Shown here: positions 8,597-17,719 of the stretch, one piece after another
Layout: each line of letters opens with the position of its first letter
Numbering within the stretch: position 1 is the stretch's first letter
Source: an uncultured Sutterella sp.
GTDB taxonomy: Bacteria; Pseudomonadota; Gammaproteobacteria; Burkholderiales; Burkholderiaceae_F
NCBI GenBank assembly: GCA_900545275.1
Contig: UQYG01000003.1
Location: forward strand, 1-64,000
DNA: 64,000 bases
Reading direction: 5' to 3'
Made by a program: the position numbers and the translations under genes
The notes under the pieces: generated by a model
Told to the model about the DNA's origin: nothing
The model's database searches: none
Seen by the model: only the letters and a program-made list of their open reading frames with translations

Positions 8597-9988
8597 TCAG
8601 ATCGAAAGCCAGAAGACGAAGATGTGGTGCGAAATGAGGCCGAGGATCGAGGGCACGGAAGCGCGCTTCACGAGTTCGAGCGGGCTCATCTTGCACATGG
8701 CGGAGATCGCCACGACGACGCCGGCCACCGGCGAGAGAGGACGGGCGATGGTCGAAGCCTGGTGCATCGGAAGAACGAGCATCACGGGATTCACGCCCAT
8801 GCTCTTGGCGATGTGCGGAACCATTTCGACGAGAGGATAGAAGGAGGCGCCGTTCGAACCCGCGATGATCGTGACGAGCGTCGTGATGACGACAAAGAGG
8901 ATCGACATGCCGAGACCGCCCGCACCCACGCTCGTGGCGAGGCTCACGATGGCGTCGATCATGCCGAGCGCCTTGAAGCCCGTCGCGAAGACGCCCGCGG
9001 CGATAACAAGCGCCACGACGCCCGAGCAGGACTTGCCCATCGCCATGAGGAAGGCCTTGAGGCCGGCGCCGAGCTTGTCGATGTTGCCGCGCCAACGGAT
9101 GGCTTCGCAGATCATGGCGATCGTCACGCAAAAGAGCATGAGGGTCGTGATGTTGAGCTTGATCGATTCGATGCAGTACTGCGAGAAGACCACGACGAAG
9201 ACCATCGGAAGGAAGGGAAGAATCGCATAGATCTTCGGGGCGGCCGTCGACGGACGCTTCACGTCTTCGCCTTCGAAGACGAGCTTTTCGCCCACGTGTT
9301 CGGACGGAATCCAGCCTTCCTTGCGGTCGAGATAGCGCTGCCAGAAGACGTGTGCGAGACCCATGACGAGGACGGTCGGGAGAGCGGCCGGAATTTTGTA
9401 GATGAAGACGTAGTCAAGGATCGAGAGTTCGCAGGCCTTGGCGGAAGCGGCGGTGGAGCCGCCCAAGAGCACCATCGAAGCCGCGCCCGACGTGACGAAG
9501 ACGGCGGCGATGGTCTTCTTGTTCATGCCGAGCGCCGCGAGGGCCGGCCCCATCAGGGCGAGACACAGGACGCCCAGACCCACGGCCGAGGTAATGACCA
9601 TCGAGACGGCCTTGCCCAACAGGAAGGCGAGAAAGACGAGGGCGTAGGGGCTCTTGATGAGGGAAAGCGGCTTGATCGCGATGTTCACGAACGCGTCGTT
9701 CGCCCCGATGTGCGTCATGTAGGACGCAAAGCCCACCATCGTCATGATGAGGAGGCCCAGGTTTGAGAGGTTGTTCGAGAACGAGTAGCGCAGGAACTCG
9801 ATGATGTTGAGGTAGTCGCTTCCCGTCGGCAGGGCCTTCTTCGGCATGAAGGAACCGGTGTCGAACACGACGGAAAAGAGCAGCATCGCGACGCCGCTCG
9901 CAAAGAGGATGAAGGGAGCGTATTTTCCCTTCAGGATGGCCCATCCCACGAGGATGAGCATGATGCATCCGAAAATGATGCCGGCCAT
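8597..9988 (-). CDS. dcuC: DcuC-family anaerobic C4-dicarboxylate carrier
   Basis: A 463-residue inner-membrane protein with about a dozen hydrophobic segments in two halves. Features of the DcuC family include the N-terminal IIFGCIMLILVGWAILKG, the motif SAVGLGVLCLALMGPALAALG in the first half and AGSNGASFYPLVEM in the second. In enterobacteria DcuC mainly exports succinate during fumarate respiration. Related carriers in this superfamily move other carboxylates or peptides, and linkage to a peptidase and porin leaves that open. The ATG has an AAGGAG site 8 bases upstream. It is the first gene of the leftward operon and is divergent from the inactive PepF paralogue; the region between carries GGGTTAA repeats. 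Confidence 0.85.
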   Translation of the reverse strand: MAGIIFGCIMLILVGWAILKGKYAPFILFASGVAMLLFSVVFDTGSFMPKKALPTGSDYLNIIEFLRYSFSNNLSNLGLLIMTMVGFASYMTHIGANDAFVNIAIKPLSLIKSPYALVFLAFLLGKAVSMVITSAVGLGVLCLALMGPALAALGMNKKTIAAVFVTSGAASMVLLGGSTAASAKACELSILDYVFIYKIPAALPTVLVMGLAHVFWQRYLDRKEGWIPSEHVGEKLVFEGEDVKRPSTAAPKIYAILPFLPMVFVVVFSQYCIESIKLNITTLMLFCVTIAMICEAIRWRGNIDKLGAGLKAFLMAMGKSCSGVVALVIAAGVFATGFKALGMIDAIVSLATSVGAGGLGMSILFVVITTLVTIIAGSNGASFYPLVEMVPHIAKSMGVNPVMLVLPMHQASTIARPLSPVAGVVVAISAMCKMSPLELVKRASVPSILGLISHHIFVFWLSI

Positions 9989-10092
9989 GAAAGTCTCCTT
10001 GTGTTTTCAAGCACGGGATGCGTGTTTGTTCTGTCGCCATTCTGAAGAGCAATCCCTTCGGTACGTAAGGGCGGCAAGGGATCGTGATCCGG

Positions 10093-10218
10093 AGGGTTAA
10101 TGTAAACCCTTAGACTTTTCCCTTTTCGCGGCGGGAGGCCAGCTTGGAATCGCCGGGTTGCGTCGAAGAGAAAAGCGGAAACTTAGGGTTAACGCGCATG
10201 GGTGTAGGTGTTAACCCT
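10093..10218. promoter_or_regulatory. GGGTTAA repeat elements between dcuC and the PepF paralogue
   Basis: An exact 9-bp inverted repeat AGGGTTAAC / GTTAACCCT with a 16-base spacer lies at 10185-10218. A compact, slightly imperfect inverted repeat (AGGGTTAATGTAAACCCT) lies at 10093-10110. These four half sites fill the region between the divergent dcuC and 10277 genes. They look like operators for one regulator acting on both; no regulator gene is adjacent. Confidence 0.5.
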
Positions 10219-10276
10219 GTTGCCTACTGAGGAGCCCGACGGATTCGAAGCAGAATCGAAGCATTGAAACGGATGA

Positions 10277-12085
10277 ATGAGAATGGAACGCTTAAACTTG
10301 CCGAAATGGGCGTCCGACGGGACTTCCGACGTACAGAGCCCGCTTTTTTCCGACCTTGCCAAAACGCTCGACATGACGATTTCGGCCCTTGCCGCGGCGA
10401 ATCGTCTCGCACCCGACGTGCCGGGGCCGTCGGCGACCGATGAGATGCTGCGGCTCTACGGAAGAGGGCGAGATCTCATCCGAACGCTCCTTACGATTTG
10501 CCGTGCGCATCTCGGGCTCAATCCCACGGACGGCGCGAGCGTTGCGGCGCGTTCGCGTCTTCTCGCGAGAAGAGAGGAGCTCGACCGCGCCGCGGCCCGG
10601 GCGTTTGCCGCGGTGCGCGCGATGCCCGAGCCCGGGAGCGACGCCGAGGCGGATCGACACTATGACACCTATCCGGAAATCCGACGTTGGAAGCTCTACG
10701 TGTCGACTCTGCCGACCTCTTCCTGGAAGGAGTTTTCGGGCGCCTCGCTCATGCGGGAGGCCATGACGCCGCTCTATGCGCTCCACACGCACATGACGAG
10801 CACGATGTCGCTCGCCGCGGAGGACTCGGGACGCCACGTTCGCCGACAAAGTTTCGGGATGAGTCTTTCCATTCTTCGCAACGGGGACGATCCCGTTCTG
10901 CGCCGCACGACGTTCGAAGCGATGAACGCGTGGTTCGCTTCCCATGCGAATGCCTTTGCCGATTTGCTCAACGCCATTTCGGGACTGCGCGTCGCGATCT
11001 GGCGCGCTTCGGGCGCGCACTTTCCCGAAGTGCATCTGCAGAAGGAAAGAACGTCGGTCGAAGCCTATCGGGCGATGCTGAACGCTTTGGACGAAGCCCT
11101 GCCGGAAGTCCGCCGTTCCGTCACGATCCGCGCCCGTATGGCGATGAAGACGAAGAATGGCGAGCCGGACCCGAAGACGCTGCCCTGTCATTTGACGGCG
11201 CCTTTGCCCGGCGCCCTTTGGACGCGGGGATCGACCTATGCCGACCATTTGCGCGACCTGATCACGGCTTCGGCCAACGTGGATCCGAGTTTCGGCGTCT
11301 TTTTGCGCGAAGCGCACGAAAAGCATTGGGTGGACGGTCGAAACTTCGCTTCGAAGACGGGCAGTTCCTGGTGCGACGATCTCCCCTCGCTCGGAGCCGT
11401 GCGGATTCTCACGCACTTTTACCCGAACCTGGAGAGTGAAGTGCGGGTGGCGCATCTGTTCGGCGTGGCACACCACTTGAGACTTCTGCACGGGGCGTCG
11501 CCCGCGGCGAGGCTTTTTCCGCTCTCCGTCACGGAAATCGCGGGAAAATTCTACGAGGCGCTGCTTCTGCGGCAACTGCGAAAAGAGGCAGAGGGGACGG
11601 GAAACGAATCGTTGCGGCTCGCGGTGTACTGGCTTGATCTCTCGCGCATTACGAATTTTCTCCTTACGATTCCGGCGAGGCATCGGCTTCTTGGCGACAT
11701 ATACCGCGAGCGCCTCTTCGGCGCCCTGTCGGTGCGCACGCTCAACGAACTCTCCGACGCTGCGTGGCAACACTATTTCGGCGATACGACGATCGGGGCG
11801 GACCGCTACGTATGGGCTTACAAACCGCATTTCTATCGGCAGGAAACGATCGCGTACGATTGGCAGTACGTGTTTGGGTACCTCTTGGGAGACATGCTCG
11901 CCGACCGGTTTGAAAAGGAGCCGCTCGTTTCGGGCGGCGTACGCAAGCTCTGGGCGGAAAGCGGCCTCCTCTCGACCGACGAACTCATCCGCAAGTGGCT
12001 GGGTGACGATCCCCGGTCAAGCGCCTTCTGGCGAAAGTGCATCGAGAAGGCTCTCAAACCCATGAGGGAGCAAACAGAGCGCTGA
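10277..12085 (+). CDS. PepF-like M3 peptidase paralogue lacking the zinc-binding motif
   Basis: A 602-residue full-length relative of the neighbouring pepF product. Around residues 393-425 the two align without gaps, but HELGH is replaced by HLFGV: the catalytic Glu is Leu and the second zinc His is Val. The glutamate that would be the third zinc ligand (VTEIAGK, residue 420) is kept, as is the C-terminal GDTTIGADRYVWAYKPHFY signature. The frame is intact throughout, so this is a maintained protein, not an obvious pseudogene. It is probably catalytically dead as a zinc peptidase and may bind peptides or act as a regulator or scaffold; this is inference. It is divergent from dcuC. The start is 10277 or the in-frame ATG at 10283; neither has a good ribosome site. 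Confidence 0.85.
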   Translation: MRMERLNLPKWASDGTSDVQSPLFSDLAKTLDMTISALAAANRLAPDVPGPSATDEMLRLYGRGRDLIRTLLTICRAHLGLNPTDGASVAARSRLLARREELDRAAARAFAAVRAMPEPGSDAEADRHYDTYPEIRRWKLYVSTLPTSSWKEFSGASLMREAMTPLYALHTHMTSTMSLAAEDSGRHVRRQSFGMSLSILRNGDDPVLRRTTFEAMNAWFASHANAFADLLNAISGLRVAIWRASGAHFPEVHLQKERTSVEAYRAMLNALDEALPEVRRSVTIRARMAMKTKNGEPDPKTLPCHLTAPLPGALWTRGSTYADHLRDLITASANVDPSFGVFLREAHEKHWVDGRNFASKTGSSWCDDLPSLGAVRILTHFYPNLESEVRVAHLFGVAHHLRLLHGASPAARLFPLSVTEIAGKFYEALLLRQLRKEAEGTGNESLRLAVYWLDLSRITNFLLTIPARHRLLGDIYRERLFGALSVRTLNELSDAAWQHYFGDTTIGADRYVWAYKPHFYRQETIAYDWQYVFGYLLGDMLADRFEKEPLVSGGVRKLWAESGLLSTDELIRKWLGDDPRSSAFWRKCIEKALKPMREQTER

Positions 12086-12369
12086 AGGTTGTCGATCCTG
12101 CATTTCGGCTCCGCATGGCCAACGGCGCCGCGAAGAAGGAGATGAAGCCTGCGGGGCGGAAGACTGCCTCGGCAAAATAATGGCGTGGCGGAGGCGGGAC
12201 TTCCCGGGCGTTTTGGGAAAAGGAGCGGGAATCATTTTGCGAAACTCCAAGTCCCGGAGAACAGGCGGTACGGATGGGACGCTCATCTGCCGCCGGTTTC
12301 CTGTTTTTGCGGGCAGGCGCTTCGTTCCCGCCTCCGAGCGTTCGTTCGCTCGGGGACGGGTTCGAATCG
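12086..12369. other. Convergent intergenic region with a GC-rich hairpin
   Basis: These 284 bases lie between two converging genes. A strong hairpin at 12327-12360 pairs CCGAGCG with CGCTCGG, extended by CCCG/CGGG with small bulges, and could end transcription of the esterase from the right, though it has no T run. Nothing else is recognisable and no small gene is supported. Confidence 0.4.
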
Positions 12370-13548
12370 TCACTTGACCGTCTCGAGCGGAATGCTCATC
12401 GGGAGTTCCAGCAGTGCGGGCCCCGTGTGCGGAGATTCATAGCCGTCGAGCTTCTTCTCGGCAAACCACTTCGTCATGAGATCGAGGATCTCGACGTTGT
12501 TCTTGTCCGCGAAGGCCGCGTGGGTGTTGCCGTGAATCCCGAGCTTGGGGAGTTCAATGAGCGTCGCGTCGCCGCCGTGTGCGTTGATTTGCGCCACGAA
12601 CTGACGGGCGCGCTCGCGGGCGATGCGCCAGACGTCGACGTTGAAGATGTCGCTCGGCTCATCGCTGATGTGGTCGCCAAAGACGATCAGGATCGGGATC
12701 TTCGTCAAGGCCTGCCAACGCGCCATCGGCACCATGCGCGGATACATGCGGGCGGCGACGGCTTGGGTCTTCGCGGGCACGTCGACGGGCGGCTCTTCGT
12801 TCGGGAAGGCGCAGGCGCCCGGTTCATACGCGACGACCGCACGCACCTTGGGAGAGGTCATGGCGATTTCCCAACCGTACTGACCGCTGTTCGAGTGCGT
12901 GATCAAAATCCCGTCGCCGATGCGGTCAAACAGTGCGGCGCCCGTTTTTCCCATGAAAAGACGGTATTCCGCCGTGGACGGCTCTTCTCCCGTGTCCGGC
13001 GTCTGCTGGCGGAAAAACTGGTCGACGCCCGCTCCCGAGACGGGGAACTGCGTGTCGGCGTAGATCGTGGGTTTGCCGGGCGCCACCCAGAGGCCGTTTC
13101 GGAAGGCGTTCCAGACGCCCGCTTCGCTCGCCGTCGTAGGAATTTCGGGGCCGGATTTTTTCGCGTTCGTATAGCCCGCGCGGCCGCGGCGCGGTTGGTC
13201 GACGATGTAGACGGACCAGTCGCGGCGGGGAAGAAGCGCCTGATAGCCTTCGCGCCCGTCGGGCGTCGATTCGTAGGTCTTCCCCGACTGACCGATACCG
13301 TGCCACATCACGATCGGAAGGGTGCGCGAGTGTGCGGCCACGTAATACTGGGCGTAGCCGTGGTCGCCGTGGAAGGTCGTGCCGTCGGGAAGACGGTCTA
13401 CGGTGCCGCCGAAGGCGAAACTCCCCATCGTTCGAAGCGCGATGACGTTTTCTTCTGTTGAGGGGGCCGCATGGGCGGCGGTCGAGGTGGCGGTCGCGAG
13501 TGCGCCGGCGAGACCCGCACCCAAAAACTTGCGTCGCTGCAGATTCAT
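12370..13548 (-). CDS. Tat-exported alpha/beta-hydrolase (putative esterase)
   Basis: A 392-residue secreted hydrolase. The N terminus MNLQRRKFLGAGLAGALATA is a twin-arginine signal ending at AHAA. The alpha/beta-hydrolase fold is shown by the oxyanion-loop stretch IVMWHGIGQSG and by the nucleophile elbow ILITHSNSGQYGW, where the serine within HSNSG is the likely nucleophile. PILIVFGDHI and a late GIHGNTHA supply plausible Asp and His. Related secreted proteins are annotated as esterases or lipases; the substrate is unknown. It is divergent from a LysR regulator 148 bases away that probably controls it. Confidence 0.82.
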   Translation of the reverse strand: MNLQRRKFLGAGLAGALATATSTAAHAAPSTEENVIALRTMGSFAFGGTVDRLPDGTTFHGDHGYAQYYVAAHSRTLPIVMWHGIGQSGKTYESTPDGREGYQALLPRRDWSVYIVDQPRRGRAGYTNAKKSGPEIPTTASEAGVWNAFRNGLWVAPGKPTIYADTQFPVSGAGVDQFFRQQTPDTGEEPSTAEYRLFMGKTGAALFDRIGDGILITHSNSGQYGWEIAMTSPKVRAVVAYEPGACAFPNEEPPVDVPAKTQAVAARMYPRMVPMARWQALTKIPILIVFGDHISDEPSDIFNVDVWRIARERARQFVAQINAHGGDATLIELPKLGIHGNTHAAFADKNNVEILDLMTKWFAEKKLDGYESPHTGPALLELPMSIPLETVK

Positions 13549-13648
13549 GATGTTCTCCTAAAGGGACAAAGCATAAGAGTCGCTTTGGTTTCGCAGTCAT
13601 AGTATCTGCAGTGCTTAAAGAAAGATAATCTCAATTCTTGATGAAATT

Positions 13649-13663
13649 ATAAATCTCGCTTAT
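13649..13663. promoter_or_regulatory. Candidate LysR-type operator
   Basis: ATAA-N7-TTAT, which fits the T-N11-A rule of LysR-family binding sites, lies in the 148-bp divergent region 33 bases before the lysR start codon. That position would suit autorepression and activation of the esterase. Confidence 0.45.
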
Positions 13664-13696
13664 GATTCATCAACAACTTTTGCAAAGAAGCCGATC

Positions 13697-14650
13697 ATGG
13701 AAACGCGTCAACTGCAGCATTTCCTCGTCGTCGCTCGGGCGAGAACCCTCACGGAAGCGGCCGAGACGCTTCACATCACCCAGCCGGCCCTCTCCATGTC
13801 GATTCGACGGCTCGAAGAGATCCTGGACGTCACGCTCTTTCGTCGGGAACGCCGGCAAATGATTCTGACGGAGGCGGGGAAGGCGCTCCTTTCGCGGGCC
13901 GAAGCGGTGCTGAACGCCGAGGAGGCGTTGCGGTTCGCCGCACGGGAGCTCGCACGCAACGAAGTTCGCTTTCGGATCGCCTTTTGCGACCCGGGGCCCT
14001 ATTGGTACTTCGTGCCGAGACTCGCGGCGACGCTTGCGGGCGTGACGTTGGAGCCCGTCTTGGTGCCCGACGACTGCACGCCCGAAGCGCTGCGTTCGGG
14101 GCGTTTCGACTGCGTCGTCTCGGCGGAAGACTGGAGAGAGCCCGACATCGTCTCGCAACTTTGGGCGGTCGACCGAACCTATTTGAGTCTCTCGACCGAC
14201 CGTTTGGACGCCCTGACGATCGAGGGCGTCTGCGTCGAAGAACTTGCCGACCCGGACTTTCGCGGGACCGCCCGGATGGAGGATCTGCGGGCGGGCGAGA
14301 TCTGTTTTCTCGGTCTGGACGGCGCCTTCTCGCGCCAAACGCGAGGTCTTCACGCGTTGCTTCATCCGTCGGTCAAGATGACCATCTATCGGGACTTCTT
14401 CCTATTTCGTCACGACCTCATGACGTCCCGGGCGCCCACTTTCACAACCGAGATGGTGCGCACCTACCGCGACGACGGCACGCGGCGCCTCGTTCTCATA
14501 ACGGACGAGCTTGGCGACATCGGCTACCGTCTCTGTTGGCGCCGCGGACAGGAGAATCGTGAAGTTATGAGGCGATTCCTGGAGCAGGCGTTCGAGCACG
14601 CGAAAAACTACGAGGGTGCGAACCGCAAACAAGGCATGGAAACGGATTGA
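13697..14650 (+). CDS. LysR-family transcriptional regulator
   Basis: A 317-residue DNA-binding regulator. The N-terminal winged helix-turn-helix is typical (METRQLQHFLVVARARTLTE, then AAETLHITQPALSMSIRRLE), followed by the linker and an effector-binding domain. The ligand cannot be predicted. It is transcribed away from the Tat-exported esterase, the usual arrangement for a LysR regulator and its target. The next gene downstream is zorA, with a hairpin terminator between, so the regulator is probably not part of the defence operon. Confidence 0.88.
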   Translation: METRQLQHFLVVARARTLTEAAETLHITQPALSMSIRRLEEILDVTLFRRERRQMILTEAGKALLSRAEAVLNAEEALRFAARELARNEVRFRIAFCDPGPYWYFVPRLAATLAGVTLEPVLVPDDCTPEALRSGRFDCVVSAEDWREPDIVSQLWAVDRTYLSLSTDRLDALTIEGVCVEELADPDFRGTARMEDLRAGEICFLGLDGAFSRQTRGLHALLHPSVKMTIYRDFFLFRHDLMTSRAPTFTTEMVRTYRDDGTRRLVLITDELGDIGYRLCWRRGQENREVMRRFLEQAFEHAKNYEGANRKQGMETD

Positions 14651-14747
14651 GAAATTTCTCTTGAATCGCCGAATTGCTGAAGATGGCCCTTTTCTTCGTT
14701 TTCAAACTGTGAGAGGTGTTAGGTCGGAAAAACAACAAAATTTTGTC

Positions 14748-14796
14748 TACAATTTCGGCAATCGAGGGATTCTCCCGTTCAAATCCCTCTTTTTTT
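14748..14796 (+). terminator. Hairpin with T tract immediately upstream of zorA
   Basis: GAGGGATT (14764-14771) pairs with AATCCCTC (14782-14789) and is followed by seven T (14790-14796). It ends only 13 bases before the zorA ATG. A possible -10 box TACAAT lies at 14748-14753, just before the hairpin, without a good -35. It either ends lysR transcription or acts as an attenuator in the zorA leader. Confidence 0.65.
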
Positions 14797-14809
14797 GTAT
14801 CCGTCGAAC

Positions 14810-16885
14810 ATGTGGATTTTCTTTTTCTTTCTTCTATTGGTGCCGGTTTTTTTGGCTTTGATTTTGCCGGCACTTTCTCTGCATTTTTCCGTTCTGGTGA
14901 CCTTCTTCCCAGATCTCGCCGGGATGAACGGGGAATTCAGTCTGAACAATCTCCTCGTTTTGTTGGTGTCTACCACGATGACGTGGGTTACCTGCTTGCT
15001 GATCATTGCGGTGGCCATCTTCGCAGCGTGGGGCTACTGGCGTGATTCCAATATGGTCAAGGAAGAATTGATTCGCTTTTCCTCGGACATCGATAACCTG
15101 GAGAAGTCGGGTAACGTGTCGTCGGCTTGGGAAGCCTTTCTCGACGACGGGCTCGGTCAGTATGACAAGACGACTCAGACATTGTGGCTGCGCTATCAGG
15201 GGGTTCTTGTTGATGCGGAAGGTATTGCCCGCCCGAACAACGTCGGGGCCGACTGCCGACTCATGAGCTTTGTCGCGCCGTCGGAGTTCTTCAACGAGGA
15301 GACGCTCTATACGAGCCGGATCAATCGGGAGCTTTACGGAGGGATTCCGGGGATTTTGACGGGACTCGGGATTCTCTATACGTTTGCCGGGCTTGCGAGC
15401 GGAATTTTCCTCGCCATGAACAGGGCGGGGGGCGGCATCCTCGGAACCGAGGCTACAGGTATGGGAGAACTCATGGTTGCCGTGAACGAACTGCTGAGCG
15501 GTGCTGGGCTCGCTTTCATGACCTCGATCGTCGGCTTGGTTCTTTCCATGACATTCAACATTGGGTTCGTCCATCGGGAAAAGAAGCTTTTAAATCTAAT
15601 CGATGAAGGTAACTTGCGGCTCGAACGTTGCATTCCGGTTCTGACGGACGATTACATTCGCTTCCAGTCGTTGCTCAAATTGACTGAGCAGGAAAAGTGT
15701 CTGCAGACCATTCTGCCTTCCCTGCGGGAAGACATGGAAAGCTTCCGCTCAGCTATCTTGACCGCTTTGGAACAAAATTCCGTCTCGGTCGGCGGCTCCT
15801 TGAAGGAAGCGCTTGAGGGCGTCAAAGAGCTCGTTCGCCGCATGAATGACGATCAGGCACAGCTTGTGATCAACAGTCTCAAGACCATCATCGAGCAGAT
15901 GGAGGCAAATCTCACGAACGTCTTCGAAAAGATGTCGGATTCCTTCGAAAATTCAGCCAAGGCAGTGCGTGCGTCGGTGGAAATGCTCGACGTCGTCATC
16001 GCGAAACTTAAGTCGGAAATCGACGCGGCCGGCGAGGCGGCCAAGACGCAGATTCAGACGATTGCGGAAGACACCACCCAAATCAGTCACGGGTTGTTGG
16101 AAACCTTGGAGAAGGGGGTCTCCGAGATGAACCGTTCGATCGAAGCGGCGGGAGAAAAAGCCGCGCAACACATGGAAACCTTGAGCCAGGAAATTACGTC
16201 GATCGAAAACGCCGTTCGAACTGGAGCAGTAGAGGTTCGCAAGAATATCGTGGAAATGGAAGAGGCGTCGAACCGAACCAAAGAGATTTTCGTGGGGCTC
16301 GCCTCGCACGTTGAAGAAGTGAGCCGCGGCCTCGCCGATGTTGTGAAGTCGCTTGAAGAGGAAGGGGCGCAGTTTGAACATACAGTGTCCTCGTTGCGTA
16401 CGACTCTCTCCGTCATGAGCGAAACCGCAAACGATATTCGCATGGGGAAGGATGCGACCGACGAAACGCTTCGTACGGCGATCGCGGATGTGCAGGCCGT
16501 AATGACGGAAGCCACGGATGCCTTGTCCGAAGAACTCAATGGTACGCAGAAGATGTTGCGCGATCTCTCCGAACAACAGGCTGGCTTGACCGAACGCGCT
16601 CGAGAGTTGAATGAAGTCATGGAACGGTCGGTGGAAAGTCTCGCTGTCGCACTCGAAAGAATTCAGGGCTCACTCGCCTCGAATTTGAGCACGGCCGACG
16701 ACAAGCTGGCGACCGCCGTTCGGACCATGGCGGATGGCTTTGGCGACAGTCTCGAGGCGCAGAAGCATGCGGTGGAAAATCTCAGGGAAACCGCCGAAAT
16801 CCTCTCGCGGCGGCTTGAAAAAAGTAAGTGGGGAGACAAACCCGAGGTAAAAACCCAGCAGAGCACACAGGTCGGCAGGGAGTAA
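14810..16885 (+). CDS. zorA: Zorya ZorA, MotA/TolQ-like proton-channel subunit
   Basis: A 691-residue inner-membrane protein. Two hydrophobic segments lie within residues 1-75, and a further pair near residues 176-205 and 228-255 (GGIPGILTGLGILYTFAGL and a stretch after NELLSGAG) matches the MotA/TolQ/ExbB channel core. Residues from about 300 to the end are almost entirely helical and heptad-rich, the long cytoplasmic tail that distinguishes ZorA from flagellar MotA. In characterised systems five ZorA and two ZorB subunits form an ion-driven rotary motor that senses phage attack. I chose the ATG at 14810; a TTG five codons upstream overlaps the hairpin and has no ribosome site. zorB follows after 3 bases. 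The gene is richer in AT than the flanking core genes. Confidence 0.93.
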   Translation: MWIFFFFLLLVPVFLALILPALSLHFSVLVTFFPDLAGMNGEFSLNNLLVLLVSTTMTWVTCLLIIAVAIFAAWGYWRDSNMVKEELIRFSSDIDNLEKSGNVSSAWEAFLDDGLGQYDKTTQTLWLRYQGVLVDAEGIARPNNVGADCRLMSFVAPSEFFNEETLYTSRINRELYGGIPGILTGLGILYTFAGLASGIFLAMNRAGGGILGTEATGMGELMVAVNELLSGAGLAFMTSIVGLVLSMTFNIGFVHREKKLLNLIDEGNLRLERCIPVLTDDYIRFQSLLKLTEQEKCLQTILPSLREDMESFRSAILTALEQNSVSVGGSLKEALEGVKELVRRMNDDQAQLVINSLKTIIEQMEANLTNVFEKMSDSFENSAKAVRASVEMLDVVIAKLKSEIDAAGEAAKTQIQTIAEDTTQISHGLLETLEKGVSEMNRSIEAAGEKAAQHMETLSQEITSIENAVRTGAVEVRKNIVEMEEASNRTKEIFVGLASHVEEVSRGLADVVKSLEEEGAQFEHTVSSLRTTLSVMSETANDIRMGKDATDETLRTAIADVQAVMTEATDALSEELNGTQKMLRDLSEQQAGLTERARELNEVMERSVESLAVALERIQGSLASNLSTADDKLATAVRTMADGFGDSLEAQKHAVENLRETAEILSRRLEKSKWGDKPEVKTQQSTQVGRE

Positions 16886-16888
16886 TCG

Positions 16889-17719
16889 ATGCGGACCAGA
16901 GCAAAGAAGGTCCGTTCGGGAGAACGGGTGAATTATTTAGCGAGTGTTTCAGACCTCATGTCGGGGTTGCTCTTTGTTTTTATTCTGGCGCTTACTGTCG
17001 CCATCATTCAGACGAAGCATTCTGCACAGGAGGCAAAAGAGGCGGCCATGCAGATGGAGAGCATCCAGACTCGACTTAAGAATGTGGAGGCGCGTCTCGT
17101 TGGAACGCGCGAGGCCACGGGAAATTTGCTCGATCGTCTTGAGAAGGAACTCGTCAAAGAAAACGTCATGGTGGAAATCGATCCGGCACGCAGCGTACTG
17201 CGGATCCCGGAAAACGCCGTTTCCTTTGAGGTGGGGCGAAGCGATCTGAACGAAGAAAATGCGGAGCGAATCCGCATGATCGGCCGTGTGCTAGCCGACA
17301 AGTTGCTCTGTTATCAGAAGAATGTTCCGGAAACGATGCGGGAACGTTGCGCGAAGGAAAACCCGTTCGGTCACACGCTTGACGCCATCTTCATCGAAGG
17401 TCACACGGACAATCTGGCTTATCGGGGGGACGAAACGGGGCGTCGCAATCGCTATCTTTCCACGGCCCGCTCCAATGCGGTTTACGGGATTATGGTAGTC
17501 GAAAACGACGCGTTGGAAAACCTCACCAATCCGAACGGCGAGAGTCTCTTTTCTTTGTCGGGCTACGGTTCCGAGCGTCCTATCGCTGGTCACCGACATG
17601 AGGTGCCGACGGATGATCCGGCCAATCGCCGTATTGAATTCCGCTTCATCATGACGGCGCCAGCTTTCTCCGAGGAAGAGGAAGAGCTCATTCGACAGAA
17701 AACGGAGTTCCCGTCATGA
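16889..17719 (+). CDS. zorB: Zorya ZorB, MotB-like stator with OmpA domain
   Basis: A 276-residue protein with a short cytosolic N terminus and a single membrane helix (residues 19-40) beginning SVSDLMSGLLFVFILAL. Asp22 is the expected proton-carrying residue. A short coiled segment leads to a periplasmic OmpA/MotB-like peptidoglycan-binding domain (IFIEGHTDN, STARSNAVYG, LSGYGSERP, NRRIEFRF). This is the architecture of ZorB, which anchors the motor to the cell wall. The stop codon overlaps the zorC ATG by 4 bases (ATGA), indicating translational coupling. Confidence 0.94.
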   Translation: MRTRAKKVRSGERVNYLASVSDLMSGLLFVFILALTVAIIQTKHSAQEAKEAAMQMESIQTRLKNVEARLVGTREATGNLLDRLEKELVKENVMVEIDPARSVLRIPENAVSFEVGRSDLNEENAERIRMIGRVLADKLLCYQKNVPETMRERCAKENPFGHTLDAIFIEGHTDNLAYRGDETGRRNRYLSTARSNAVYGIMVVENDALENLTNPNGESLFSLSGYGSERPIAGHRHEVPTDDPANRRIEFRFIMTAPAFSEEEEELIRQKTEFPS

